DNA of 64,000 nt from Lathyrus oleraceus. Taxonomy: Eukaryota; Streptophyta; Magnoliopsida; Fabales; Fabaceae. Position numbers and translations under genes: made by a program. Within the stretch, counting starts at the first letter, position 1, and every line of letters starts with the position of its first letter. The notes below the pieces were generated by a model. That model made no database searches. It was not told the DNA's origin and saw only the letters and a program-made list of their open reading frames with translations. This document shows, one piece after another, positions 37,441 through 48,408 of the stretch. The stretch covers positions 444,255,816 to 444,319,815 of the forward strand of contig NC_066581.1 of NCBI RefSeq assembly GCF_024323335.1, given 5' to 3'.

Positions 37441-38739
37441 TCAATGCTGCTTTCCGCCTCTTGTTCTTGGACCTGGTGATCTTTGACGTACTTCCAAATC
37501 ATCAAACCTGCTGAGCAACTGAGCGAACCGCTGATCGGTGATTGTATTCCTTGCTTCCTGTTGTTGCTGCATCTGGCACATCATCTGTATCACTTCGAGA
37601 TTCTACGCTTGCATACCATCGATAACATCCATGATGTCGTCGTTGGTTGCTGGCCTTCTTTGTCGACGATGTCGTGAGGATGGACCAGTTGCATTATCGG
37701 AAGGGTTGAGCGGGACTGATTATTGTGCAGGAACTTGATCACCCTGCTCCATTTCGGCGAACTCGTCTGAAGGCGGGTTGGCTTGTGTAGGTTCGGTGGC
37801 TTCGGGAGCATTCAGATCATAGATGTGGCGGTTGGGATTGGTGACATCTGTTAGGGCAATGTTTGGTAGGAAAACACTTGGGACTTCCTGGTTGTTCACC
37901 ATAAGGTAATACCCTCCGCCTACTCTGTTTTTGATTAGACGGCTGGACCGACAGTAACTTATATCCATAGATAAGGGAGGTAAAGATTCTAAATTTTGTA
38001 GTCGGTCCCCTAGGTTTAAGCCAAGTGCTATGGTGGTTATTAATCCGCCTATTACAAAAGGTTGACGGCCTCTAGCACATAGGGTGCGGATGTGATGAAA
38101 TAGGAAGGAGGCAGCGTTTACCTGAGTATCGCTTTCAAAGACGCATTGGAGGAAGAATAATTCCTTGGCGTTTACTTTGCTGTTGTTCGGTCTTCCAAAA
38201 ACTGTGTTTTGCAGGATGCGGATAAAGTACCGGATTGTTGGGTTATGTATATGGGAAGCAAGGAGAACATCCTAGTTGTTGGTTTCTACACCGGATATTT
38301 TCCTAAAGAGGTCGAAGGCGTGTATGTGCCACGGGGAGTTCGGAGGTATCCTAGGGTGGACTTGACCTTCTACGGGGAACTGTAGCATGGTACTCAATTG
38401 GTTTTGGGATATGGAGTACTCGGTGTTGAACAAACGGAAGGTTGCGGTATCGGTTAAGTACTCGTCGTCACCGGTGGGTGTGTTGTACGAATAGGAACTT
38501 AAAAATTCTAAGGTTAGGGATGGATAGGTAGGTTGATTGTGAGTGCACAGAAAGGTTAAACCAGCAAGGTGGAGCATCCATTCTATTCCTTGAAGTAATC
38601 CTAATTGTTGTAAACAAGTTAAATCAGGGTACCTGGTGGATTGGACGCCTCGCTGTTGGAAACGTTCGAATTGCTCCCTTTGATAATTATCATCTTCGGA
38701 TCGGAAGATGATATTTCCGAAAGCTTGGTTGCCCGCCAT
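37441..38739 (-). pseudogene. Athila env-like ORF B (second copy), three nonsense codons
   Basis: One frame of about 432 codons starting MAGNQAFGNI. It is interrupted by TAG at 38,272, TAA at 37,720 and TAG at 37,603, and closes at TGA 37,441. It is a diverged paralogue of ORF A: LTLEFLSS is shared, and FRLFNTEYSI pairs with FRMFNMEYQF, HIHNPTIRYF with NIHNPTFRYF. It is nearly the same length as ORF A (437). Both belong to the Athila env-like/ORF-1 family, whose role in plants is unknown. No signal peptide is visible. All three stops are TAG or TAA, as expected if Gln codons were hit. It is preceded by a promoter-like block (38,829-39,060). Confidence 0.82.
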
Positions 38740-38828
38740 ATCGATAAGTGGTTTGAAAGAAGTAAAGGTAATAGGAAGAAATGTAGTTTATAGAATGATT
38801 TGTGGTGTATGAAGAAAGGTATAGTGGG

Positions 38829-39060
38829 TTTTTATAGGAAAAATTTGGAAGTTGGAAAGGGAGTGGTTGAAAAGTGAATAAATGTGGGTAAATGTGAATA
38901 AATGGGGAAGGTAAAAAGGTGAAGTGGTGTAACGGTCGGGTCTCTAACGGTTGGTAATGTTCACATAGCCAGACGGTGTCACGCTCGTGACAGGGGCATT
39001 ACGGGCGTCACAAGCACTTGGTGTGACGACCGTGATAGCGTGTGTGACGCTCGTCACACG
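38829..39060 (-). promoter_or_regulatory. candidate internal promoter for env-like ORF B
   Basis: In sense order: GTGTGACG-CT-CGTCACAC (39,059-39,042), TGTCACG/CGTGACA (38,992-38,977), the 10-mer GACCGTTACA (38,937-38,928) and TATAAAAA (38,836-38,829). The start codon lies about 90 bp beyond the TATA box. The LTR promoter has the same motif types in the same order. Promoter activity is inferred. Confidence 0.5.
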
Positions 39061-39439
39061 GTAAGCTGCAACGGTCACTGCTTGCGTTCTTCATAATAAT
39101 TTATAGTAATATATTTTTATTATTTTGTTTTGCTTCAGTTTATTTTATTCTGCTATTGTGATATTTTTAGATTGCCTTGCATACCATTCTACTACCATAA
39201 TATTGCATAAATATATTTTTTTCTAAAAAGTTATGTAAGTAGCATACAGTAGAGAGCATTATTGCTAGATATTGCATAAGCCATAATAAAGTAAACTAAT
39301 TCAATAGCTTCATAAAATAATCATAATGTAACATTGGAAGGCAAAAGTAAACATGCGAAAGAAAAACAAATACTAACATAATTTGAAACAACATTAATGA
39401 ATAATCTAACTAAAACTAAATGACTAAGAAAAACAACTT
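39061..39439 (-). other. AT-rich spacer between env-like ORFs A and B
   Basis: About 380 bp of AT-rich sequence with no frame or clear repeat. I see nothing else in it. Confidence 0.6.
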
Positions 39440-40753
39440 CTATCCATCCGCATGATCTCTGGCCGGATGAGCAAAGGAGTTAACATGGTTTAGCAACTCG
39501 TGGAATTGAGTTGTCATAGTGCTCATGTATCCCGAAAATTCTTGTCCCATATTAGCTAGCTCTTCTCTGAGGGCGTCCTGTTCTGACATCAAGGCTTGAA
39601 TGATGGTGTTATAATTATCTCCGGGCATATGATGTCTAGGATCAGGTATTGCCGACTCTTCGGTCGGGACAGGTTGAGGAGGAGAGTCGATATCATAATA
39701 ACCAGATGGTGTCTGAGGGTCAGATTCAGCATAAGGGACCTGGTCATCACAAATCTCATAGTCCTGGATGGATTCAGTGGATCTAGCAGGAGAGGGTGTT
39801 CCGTTCAGGTTGTAGAGCCAGTTACTGCGGTTATGAACACTAGTCCTCGGACTAGGCAAGGTGAATAGGCAAAGAACTTGGTTGTTAATTATAAGCTCAA
39901 ACTCTTCAGACCCTAGGTTTGCTATAAACATAGTGTTGAAGAGGAAGGGTATACTCATAGTCGCAATGCCACAAAAAGGGCTTAAGTCAAGCATAGGTTG
40001 ACGTAATCCGATAGCATTACCAATCATGGTTAGTAAACCACCTATTTGAATTGGTGCTCGTTCATCTTGGATAAGGTGGTCAAAATTTGCCAACATAAAA
40101 GTGGCACCGTTTACTGGACGGTTCTGGGAAGCACAAAATATGATGAAGAGTTCATCACGTGAAACTGAGGTACTGTTTGACTTCTTCCCGAAAAGGGTGT
40201 GGGTCAGGATCTTATGGAAATAACGAAAGGTCGGGTTATGTATGTTTCCAGAAAGAAACTCATGTTCCTCGGGATCGTCATTTTCAGTCAAGCTTCCCCA
40301 AAAATGTTCAAGTTCTCTATATTCAAAAAGGTCTTCTTGGCTCACAGTGAATGTATCAAAAGAGGTAGGGAAACCTAAAAGGGTGGTAAAGTCTCGAATG
40401 TTAAATTGATACTCCATGTTGAACATTCTGAACTGGATGAAACCTCTGCTTATTCCTTTTCCATGGCTGGGTAGATAGATCAGAGAACTAAGGAATTCTA
40501 GAGTCAGTCTCCGATAAGTGACGAATTGTCTACGGATAGGAGTGGTTTCCCATCCTATCTGACTCAGCAAATACAGGACACTCTCTCTTAGTCCAAGGGC
40601 AGTCATTGCCCAGTCATCAGCATACAAACTAGGTAGCATCTCTCTTTCTGCTAGTTCCTCAAACTTTTGTTTATGAGCTTTCCCTCTGAATTTGATACCC
40701 ATACGATCAATTTGTCCCATCAGGTTAGTGTTAGCTAGAGAAAGGAGAAACAA
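39440..40753 (-). CDS. Athila env-like ORF A, intact
   Basis: Uninterrupted frame of 437 codons downstream of integrase, in the env-like position of Athila elements. Its N-terminal half (residues about 20-250) is the conserved part (RGKAHKQKFEEL, LTLEFLSSLIYL, FRMFNMEYQF). A hydrophobic stretch lies at about 262-282 (FCGIATMSIPFLFNTMFIAN). The C-terminus is Pro/Ser/acidic, then helical and possibly coiled-coil (SEQDALREELANM). There is no cleavable signal peptide, so any membrane or envelope role is unproven. It is the only ORF of this element without a nonsense codon. The start could be the internal Met near residue 18. Confidence 0.85.
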   Translation of the reverse strand: MFLLSLANTNLMGQIDRMGIKFRGKAHKQKFEELAEREMLPSLYADDWAMTALGLRESVLYLLSQIGWETTPIRRQFVTYRRLTLEFLSSLIYLPSHGKGISRGFIQFRMFNMEYQFNIRDFTTLLGFPTSFDTFTVSQEDLFEYRELEHFWGSLTENDDPEEHEFLSGNIHNPTFRYFHKILTHTLFGKKSNSTSVSRDELFIIFCASQNRPVNGATFMLANFDHLIQDERAPIQIGGLLTMIGNAIGLRQPMLDLSPFCGIATMSIPFLFNTMFIANLGSEEFELIINNQVLCLFTLPSPRTSVHNRSNWLYNLNGTPSPARSTESIQDYEICDDQVPYAESDPQTPSGYYDIDSPPQPVPTEESAIPDPRHHMPGDNYNTIIQALMSEQDALREELANMGQEFSGYMSTMTTQFHELLNHVNSFAHPARDHADG

Positions 40754-40934
40754 GAGTTTTAGTCAGGATTTGGCCAAATGCCGAAAGAATAGAAGAAGAA
40801 AAATTAAAATAGATTAAGAATGAATACTAAATAAAATTTTAAAAGAATTATTAAGTAAGAAATGAAAATATAAATATTTGTGGGTTGTCTCCCACTAAGC
40901 ACTTTGTTTAATGTCGCAAGCTCGACAAAAACTA

Positions 40935-43202
40935 TCAAATATAATCTATAAATTCTGGAGGCACTACGTCTAAATGCAGGACTTGTGAGTCTTCAATGTT
41001 CTCTGTATGATGATAATGTTTTAGACGCTGCCCGTTTACGATAAACGGTTCAATGGATTTTCTTTTAATTTCCACTGCTCCACTGGGGAAAACATTGGTA
41101 ATTTGAAATGGACCTGACCATCTGGATCGTAGTTTTCCCGGGAATAACTTTAGTCTAGAGTTAAATAACAGGACTGTATCGCCTTGTTTGAAGATTTTTC
41201 TTGCTATGCGCTTGTCATGCCATTGCTTTGTTCTTTCTTTGTAGATTCTGGCATTTTCGTAAGCGTCTCGTCTGAGTTCCTCTAGTTCGTTTATATCAAG
41301 GATTCGCTTTTCACCGACGGCCTTATAGTTTAAATTTAGATTTTTAATAGCCCAGTAGGCTTTATGTTCTAATTCTACCGGGAGGTGGCAAGATTTTCCA
41401 TAGATAAGCTTAAATGGGGTTGTCCCTATGGGAGTTTTGTAAGCAGTTCGATACGCCCATAAAGCTTCTGGTAATTTCAATGACCAGTCTTTCCTTGAGG
41501 TGGCGACTGTTTTTTCCAATATTTGTTTGATTTCTCTGTTAGACACTTCCACTTGCCCACTGGTTTGAGGGTGGTAAGGTCTCGCTACTCTATGTCTCAC
41601 ACCATACTTAAATAGTAGTTTTTCGAGTATCTTAGATATGAAATGCGATCCACCATCACTGACTACTATTCTCGGGACACCAAATCTTGGAAATATTATA
41701 TTCTTAAAGAGTCTAGTTACTACTCGCGTGTCGTTTGTTGGAGAAGCTATAACTTCAATCCATTTTGATACGTAGTCAACCGCTACGAGTATGTACTTGT
41801 TACCGAAAGAAGGTGGAAAAGGTCCCATGAAGTCTATTCCCCACACGTCGAAAATCTCTACTTCCAAAATGCCTTTTTGTGGCATCTCGTCACGTCTAGA
41901 TATGTTTCCTGTGCGTTGACATCTATCACATTTCTTGATAGCCGCATGCACATCCTTCCATATATTCGGCCAATAAAAACCGGCTTGTAGGATTTTGGAG
42001 CAGGTTTTGGATGTACTTGCATGTCCACCATAAGGAGCGGAGTGACAGTGTTGGATTATATTTTCTACCTCTTCTTCGGGTATACACCGACGGAAAATAC
42101 CGTCGGGGCCTCTTTTGAAAAGTAAAGGGTCATCCCAGTAATAGTGTTTTATGTCATAGAAGAATCGTTTCTTTTGCTGGTAGGATAAAGTAGATGGAAC
42201 TATTCCGGCAGCTAAATAATTGACGAGATCAGCGTACCATGGTGTAACAGATATAGCTAAGGTGATTTCTACCTGTTTATCAGCTTTATTTTCCTCCAAA
42301 GTAGCTATAAGTTTATCATACGAGAAATCATCGTTGATCGATGTTCTTTCCGGTTCTAGGTTTTCGAGTCTAGAGAGGTGATCTGCTACTACGTTTTCAG
42401 TTCCTTTCTTGTCTTTGATTTCCAAATCGAACTCTTGTAGCAACAGGATCCACCTTAGGAGTCTAGGTTTAGCATCCTTTTTTGTTAAGAGGTACTTGAT
42501 AGCAGCGTGGTCAGTGTAAATGATTATTTTGGCTCCGACCAAGTAAGAACGAAATTTATCTAGCGCAAATACTACTGCTAAAAGTTCTTTCTCGGTTGTG
42601 GCGTAATTCATTTGTGCTTCATCTAGAGTTCTACTTGCGTAGTATATGACGTGAAGCTTTTTATCCTTTCGTTGTCCTAAAACAGCACCCACAGCGTAAT
42701 CACTGGCATCACACATTATTTCGAACGGTTCGTTCCAATCTGGTGTCTGCATTATGGGCGCGGAGATCAATGCTTGTTTAAGCGTTTGAAATGCTTCTAA
42801 ACATTTATTATCGAATACGAATTCAGCATCTTTCATCAATAGTCCGGTTAAAGGTTTAGTTATTTTAGAGAAGTCTTTAATGAATCGTCGGTAAAAACCG
42901 ACATGTCCTAAGAAGCTTCGTACTTCTCTCACAGTTTTCGGAGGTTGAAGGTTTTCGATTACCTCTATTTTGGCTTTGTCTACTTCAATTCCTCTATTTG
43001 ATATAATGTGTCCTAAAACAATTCCTTCTTGTACCATAAAGTGACATTCTTCCCAATTAAGTACTAGGTTTACTTTTACACATCGCTCTAGAACTCTTTC
43101 TAGGTTCTCAAGGCATTCTTCAAAGCTTTGTCCGCATATGGAAAAGTCATCCATAAAGACTTCCATGATGTTTTCGAGAAAATCGGCGAATATTGCCATC
43201 AT
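40935..43202 (-). CDS. pol: Athila pol: RT end, RNase H, integrase
   Basis: Frame of 755 codons, separated from the upstream RT half only by TAA 43,209. Domains: RT palm end with FMDD (residues 16-19) and [15 protein letters not shown]; RNase H from about 120 with [12 protein letters not shown], the [11 protein letters not shown]lu and [10 protein letters not shown]; integrase zinc finger ([10 protein letters not shown]...CDRCQ, about 385-430); core with [17 protein letters not shown] and [10 protein letters not shown] (DDE complete); and a GPF/Y-type end (WSGPFQI). It copies and inserts the element. Apart from the upstream stop it looks functional. Confidence 0.93.
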   Translation of the reverse strand: MMAIFADFLENIMEVFMDDFSICGQSFEECLENLERVLERCVKVNLVLNWEECHFMVQEGIVLGHIISNRGIEVDKAKIEVIENLQPPKTVREVRSFLGHVGFYRRFIKDFSKITKPLTGLLMKDAEFVFDNKCLEAFQTLKQALISAPIMQTPDWNEPFEIMCDASDYAVGAVLGQRKDKKLHVIYYASRTLDEAQMNYATTEKELLAVVFALDKFRSYLVGAKIIIYTDHAAIKYLLTKKDAKPRLLRWILLLQEFDLEIKDKKGTENVVADHLSRLENLEPERTSINDDFSYDKLIATLEENKADKQVEITLAISVTPWYADLVNYLAAGIVPSTLSYQQKKRFFYDIKHYYWDDPLLFKRGPDGIFRRCIPEEEVENIIQHCHSAPYGGHASTSKTCSKILQAGFYWPNIWKDVHAAIKKCDRCQRTGNISRRDEMPQKGILEVEIFDVWGIDFMGPFPPSFGNKYILVAVDYVSKWIEVIASPTNDTRVVTRLFKNIIFPRFGVPRIVVSDGGSHFISKILEKLLFKYGVRHRVARPYHPQTSGQVEVSNREIKQILEKTVATSRKDWSLKLPEALWAYRTAYKTPIGTTPFKLIYGKSCHLPVELEHKAYWAIKNLNLNYKAVGEKRILDINELEELRRDAYENARIYKERTKQWHDKRIARKIFKQGDTVLLFNSRLKLFPGKLRSRWSGPFQITNVFPSGAVEIKRKSIEPFIVNGQRLKHYHHTENIEDSQVLHLDVVPPEFIDYI

Positions 43203-43208
43203 GCACCT

Positions 43209-44843
43209 TTAGAAGGTTGCAGGAGCATTGCACAAGCCAAACGGCATTCGTCGATAAGCGAAGGTACCAAAAGGACATGTGAACGTTGTTTTTTCTTGGT
43301 CATCAGGATGAATTGGTATTTGAAAGATGCCTGAATAACCGTCTAGATAGCAGAAATGAGAATGTTTTGCTAATCGTTCTAACATCTGGTCAATGAATGG
43401 TAAAGGGAAATGATCTTTTCGGGTTGCTTTGTTTAGTTTCCTATAGTCAATGCATATTCTCCATCCCGATTCGATTCGTTTGGTTATAGTTTCTCCTTTT
43501 TCATTTTCAATAACTGTTATACCTCCTTTCTTCGGTAGTACGTGTACAGGACTAACCCATTTGCTATCAGATATAGGATATATGATACCTGCCTCTAATA
43601 ACTTGGTTATTTCCTTCTTCACTACCTCACTCAGGATCGGGTTTAGTCTCCTCTGGTGTTCCCTAGAAGTTTTACAGTCTTCTTCTAGCATGATGCGGTG
43701 CATACAAATAGAAGGACTTATTCCTTTAAGGTCGGTGATGTTGTATCCTAGTGCGGTTGGATATTTTCTTAAGATATGCAGGAGTTTTTCTGTTTCGAGT
43801 TTTCCTAGGTCTGCATTAACTATCACTGGTCGTTCGAGTTCTAAGTCTAGGAATTCATATCTCAGATTTTTGGGAAGTGTTTTCAGGTCTAGGGTTTGTT
43901 TCTTAAGGCATTGCGTAGGATCCGGTGTTATTGCCAAACATTGACTAAGTTTGTCTTCTACAAGATAGTCAGATGATTTGTGATTTTCTAACTCTGTTTC
44001 TTTTATGCATTCATCAATGATATCCATGAAGTAACACGTGTCTTCTATTGCAGGTGCTTTCAAAAATTGGGAAAGAATGAACTCAATTTTCTCTTCTCCC
44101 ACTTCGAAAGTGAGTCGTCCTCGTTTTACGTCTATGATTGCACCGGCAGTTGCTAAGAACGGTCTTCCCAGTATAATGGGTGTAACTTCATCTTCTCTAA
44201 TGTCCATAATTATAAAATCGGTTGGAATGTAGAATTGACCTATGCGCACGGGAACGTTTTCAAGAATTCCTACAGGATATTTAACAGAACGATCCGCTAG
44301 TTGCACAGACATTTTAGTTGGTCTTAATTCTCCCATTTCAAGTTTCTTGCATATGGATAAAGGCATAACACTAATATCGGCTCCTAAATCGCATAAGGCC
44401 TTGTCTATGACAAATTTTCCTATGTGACAGGGTATAGAGAAACTACCTGGATCTTTAAGTTTAGGAGGCATATTCTGGATTATAGCGCTACATTCGGCAG
44501 TGAGTGTAACGGTTTCGCTATCATCAAGTTTCCTTTTATTAGAAAGAATTTCTTTTAAGAACTTAGCATATGAGGGCATTTGCGTAATAGCTTCTGTAAA
44601 AGGAATTGTGACTTTTAATTGTTTCAGTAGGTCAACAAATTTTTTAAATTGGCCCGCATCTTTGGTTTTAATAAGCCTTTGAGGGTAAGGAATAGGTGGC
44701 TTATAGGGCGGTGGAGGTATATAAGGTTCTTTCTTTTCTACGGTTTCCTTATTACTTTCTTCCTTTTCCTTAGGTTTATTTTCTTCCTCAGTTGACTTTT
44801 TAGAGTTTTGGTTCTCAGTTCTTGGATCAGACGGTCCTTCCAC
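43209..44843 (-). pseudogene. pol: Athila protease and RT N-terminal half
   Basis: Open from 44,903 to TAA 43,209, where the expected codon is Gln (ATF-x-RCMMAIF). The first 70 residues are a Lys/Glu/Pro-rich linker. Protease follows with CDLGADISVMP (about 160); DLGA rather than DTGA is normal for Athila. ILGRPFLATAGA is the flap/C-terminal motif. RT begins near 390 with the primer-grip region (VSPVHVLPKKGG), WRICIDYRKLNKATRKDHFPLP and the first catalytic Asp in CYLDGYSG. It is in frame with gag and with 40,935-43,202, so gag-pol was one polyprotein of about 1,800 codons. Confidence 0.9.
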
Positions 44844-44900
44844 TTCCGTTCCATTTCTTAGTATGATTGCATGAGCGTGGCTTCTCGGGTTAGGTTGGGG

Positions 44901-46352
44901 CTATCCAGGAAATGTACCAGTTGGGGCAGCAGTAGGCGCTTGTTGTTGAGCTACTTGTGATATTTGTGTTTCCAGCATTTTGTTATGAGTAGCCAGGGCA
45001 TCTACTTTACTTGCTAGTTGTTTGATTTGTTCGCCAGTGTGTACATTCTGGTTTAAGAAATCTTTATTGGTTTTCTGTTGAGAAGCTATGAAGTTCTCCA
45101 TCATGATTTCCAAGATGGATTTCCTAGGAACGTTATTGTTAGGTGTAGATGGGATCGGCTTTTGATATCCCGGAGGTATAGCTGGGGCTTGATTTGGAGC
45201 TTGTCCAGGCGCGTATAAGGCATTATTACTCTTATATGAAAAATTAGGATGATTCTTCCAGTTGGAGTTATAGGTATGCGAGTAGGGATTTCCTTGAGCA
45301 TAGTTTACTTGCTCTGCTTGGATTCCTGTTAGGAGCTGACAATCTGTAGGAGTGTGACCTTGGATTCCACAGACCTCGCAATTCTGAGTTATGGCAACCA
45401 CGGTGGCTGGAGGTGATACATTTAAACTTTCAATTTTATGGACCAGAGCATCCACTTTTGCATTAACATGATCAAGGTTACTTATCTCGTACATGCCACT
45501 TTTCGTTTGAGGTTTTTCTACCATTGTTCTTTCGCTTCCCCACTGATAGTGGTTTTGGGCCATGCTCTCGATAAGTTGATAAGCATCAGCGTAAGGTTTG
45601 TTCATAAGTGCACCACCTGCGGCGGTGTCTATTGTTAACCTCGTGTTGTACAAGAGACCATTATAGAAGGTATGAATCACTAACCAGTCCTCTAAACCAT
45701 GGTGTGGACAAAGTCTCATCATGTCTTTGTATCTTTCCCATGCTTCGAAAAGAGACTCGTTATCTTTCTGTTTAAATCCATTTATCTGGGCTCTTAACAT
45801 AGCTGTTTTGCTCGGCGGAAAATATCGAGCAAGGAAGACTTTCTTCAACTCGTTCCATGTGGTAATCGAGTTGGAAGGAAGAGACTAAAGCCATCTTCTA
45901 GCGCTATCTCTTAACGAGAAAGGAAAGAGACGAAGTCGAATTGCCTCTGAAGTGACACCATTAGCTTTAACAGTATCAGCGTATTGGACAAATACGGATA
46001 AATGAAGGTTTGGATCCTCGGTAGGATTTCCAGAGAATTGGTTCTGTTGCACTGCTTGCAACAGTGAAGGTTTAAGTTCGAAGTTGTTTGCATCGATTGC
46101 GGGTGGAGCAATACTCGAATACGGCTCATCTTGCGATGGAGCAGCGTAATCTCGAAGAGCACGAGCTGGTTCTGCCATCTCGGGTATCGGTGAAGGAAGA
46201 AGATTTTTGAGGTCAGGAATTTCAATAGGAGGGAGATTGTTTGCAGCACGATATTCCCGAATTCGTCGTAAGACTCGGAGATATAGTTCGATGTCGTTGA
46301 TTCGTAAATAGAACGGCTCGCCTTGTGAGCGAGTGTGTGGCATACAAATCAA
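44901..46352 (-). pseudogene. gag: Athila gag with two TAG codons
   Basis: Starts near 46,352 (MPHTRSQGEPF a few residues in). TAG at 45,885 follows ARRWL, where related elements have Gln. The frame resumes (MKKVFLARYFPP) to TAG 44,901 after GTFPG, then continues directly into the protease linker. The capsid region spans the first two thirds. A zinc-knuckle-like CEVCGIQGHTPTDC lies near 45,380-45,340. The C-terminus is Gln/Asn-rich. It is about 75 bp from the PBS. It would form the particle. Confidence 0.9.
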
Positions 46353-46425
46353 CGAAAGAAATAAAAAAAATAAACCTTAGTCTCTACAGCATAACAGAAG
46401 AGTTACGATATCAACTAAATAAAAG

Positions 46426-46443
46426 TCCCCGGCAACGGCGCCA
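46426..46443 (-). other. primer-binding site, tRNA-Asp (Athila)
   Basis: The sense strand reads TGGCGCCGTTGCCGGGGA, an exact complement of the plant tRNA-Asp(GUC) 3' end, the primer typical of Athila elements. Confidence 0.93.
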
Positions 46444-46449
46444 AAAACT

Positions 46450-48187
46450 TGATCGCGACTTTATGAGTCGAAATTGGGGTACAAACTGCAAGTGCACAAT
46501 TCTATCGCGTAGTTTTAAAAGATATCGATCCCACAGGGACTTATGAATCGATATACCGTTATCTAAGGTTACTTCGTAAAGCTAAGGCGGATGATACTTT
46601 GATTGTTCGGGGGAAAAGTTGAAACTAAAATAAGATCTAGATTAAATATCAATTAAGCGGATATCGGTATGTAGTTCGTCGTAATTAGGGAATCAAATCT
46701 TCGTTGGTTTCTTGGTTTTTTAAAATAAATCTTTTCAGTAAATACTATTGATTAAAAGTCTTTTCTCAAACTCTCGCTCTGTTGAATAGACTATGACTTT
46801 ATATTAACGCAGCTGTCACTTATTGGTTAAGTCCAAAATCACTTTTTGAAAACAACAGAATCTATAGAAACTCTTTTTAAGAAAACACTAATCGTTTAAA
46901 TACCCTCGTCTAAAACTCTCGCTCTGTTGACTTAGATTATATAATTAAATTCAAATGCTTAACTCTCGTTCTCACATATAACTTTTAAAAATACTTTTTG
47001 AAAAGGATTAGAATTTAATTAACTCTAAAAATTGCTTTCGCCCTGATTTAGAATTAATGCTCAATTTACTATGTCCAGTTAAAAACTCAAACTCTCGTTC
47101 TATTGAATTTAACTTCTTTATGTCTTTTACTCTCGTACAAAAACTTTTTTGTTAAACCTGTAAATTGAGACCATAAAAAGAGTGACTTTATTTTTAAACG
47201 TAATTTAACCAATTTAGTTTTGATTCCTTCGTTCCGCTTACTTTACATACCGATACCTAAATAAATTAGCCAGACATGCTAAACAGATCTAAACAATCAT
47301 TATGCTTAAATAAATTCATCTCAGGCAAATAATATAAATAAACAATATAGCAGGGCATATATAAATTCAAACAATAATTAAAGAACCTGAGTAATTAATA
47401 GCAGTCTTGAACACTCCACCACAGACCGGTTGGATTTGTTCTTGAATTCTTCAATCGGACAGGAAAATAAAAATGAAGGAATAAAAATCTAGGATCTAAC
47501 GTAAGGTTGGATCTAGTAAAAAGGTACACAATAATTTCCAGTGTGGAAACTATTGTGTGAAAAAGTAATTAAGTGCGTAAAGGAATTGCTGGAAAAGAAA
47601 ATAGGAATTGCAAAATAAAAGTAAAAAATTGTAAAAACAATGCTGTAAAATATTGCTTGCACGACTGGAAAAGAAAAATTGAACGAAGCAGAGAGGCGGC
47701 GGCGAGAGAGAGCTCCAGGGTTTTCCCAAAAACCACTATTTATATTGTTTACTTTTTGTAACGGTCTCCAAAGGCTTTCCGTGTAAAGATCCTCACGTTC
47801 CACTAGTCAAGCATAACAATAGGCTTCAACGTGCCTCTGTTGCGCTTCTGAGGCCAAAAATATAGGAGAATGGTGTGACGTCCGTCACACCATGTGTTAC
47901 GCTCGTAACACAAGTGGGCAGGGCGTGACGCTCGTCACACCTTGTGTGGCGCTCGTCACACCTTGTGTGGCGCTCGTCACAGGTGCAGCGCCTGTGCTTT
48001 TGGGCTGGGCCTTGGCTTGGTGGCTTTTGCTTCTTTTCATTTCTTTTTGCACCTCCTTTTCTTCCTTTTTCACTTGTGCTTCAAATAAACTACCTGATAT
48101 AAATTGAAGGCAAAATACCAAGTAGATCGATAATAATATAATTTAATTAAATCGAGTCCTAGAATGTGATATAGTTTCGTGTTATCA
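46450..48187 (-). repeat. 5' LTR of Athila element
   Basis: 1,738 bp, TGATCGC...GTTATCA on the plus strand. TATA box (sense TATAAATA) at 47,737-47,745. It carries an extra 21-bp CTTGTGTGGCGCTCGTCACAC-type unit at about 47,941-47,982 and lacks about 27 bp present in the 3' LTR. Confidence 0.95.
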
Positions 48188-48192
48188 CCTTC

Positions 48193-48384
48193 CCATTGCG
48201 TAATTAACCCCTTACCCAGATCTCTGATCTTTTCATTAGTTTTCTATGTGTAAAACTTCTTAGGCTTTTGTTCGCTTTTTAGCCATTCCTTTGGATAAAT
48301 AAAAGTGCGGTGGCGACTCGATTCTTTGTATGCTTTGCTTTTGATTTAGTCAATAAATCATAAAGTGACGAATACACCGCTACA
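48193..48384 (+). repeat. 5' LTR of Ogre-B, segment 3 (3' end)
   Basis: Last 192 bp of the LTR, ending CGCTACA. It contains GGATAAATAAAAGTGCGG and GGCGACTCG, matching the end of LTR-A in reverse orientation. Confidence 0.9.
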
Positions 48385-48390
48385 AAAAAG

Positions 48391-48408
48391 TGGCAACTCT
48401 GCTGGGGA
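48391..48408 (+). other. primer-binding site, tRNA-Arg (Ogre-B)
   Basis: TGGCAACTCTGCTGGGGA, six bases after the LTR end. It differs from the standard Ogre PBS by one G to A change. Confidence 0.93.

Larger units (their letters stand above)
34608..48187 (-). mobile_element. Athila-lineage (Cyclops/Calypso-like) Ty3/gypsy element, complete, TSD CCTTC
   Basis: 13,580 bp with two LTRs (34,608-36,347 and 46,450-48,187), flanked by CCTTC at 34,603-34,607 and 48,188-48,192. Minus-strand order: 5' LTR, tRNA-Asp PBS, gag, protease, RT, RNase H, integrase, env-like ORF A, env-like ORF B, PPT, 3' LTR. By eye the LTRs differ by roughly 20-25 substitutions plus a few indels, about 1.3 per cent, so insertion is recent. 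Gag-pol is one frame broken only by three nonsense codons. Confidence 0.95.

Noticed and set aside
43950..44440. CDLGA in the Athila protease as a loss-of-function change
   Set aside because: DLGA in place of DTGA/DSGA is usual in the Athila lineage.
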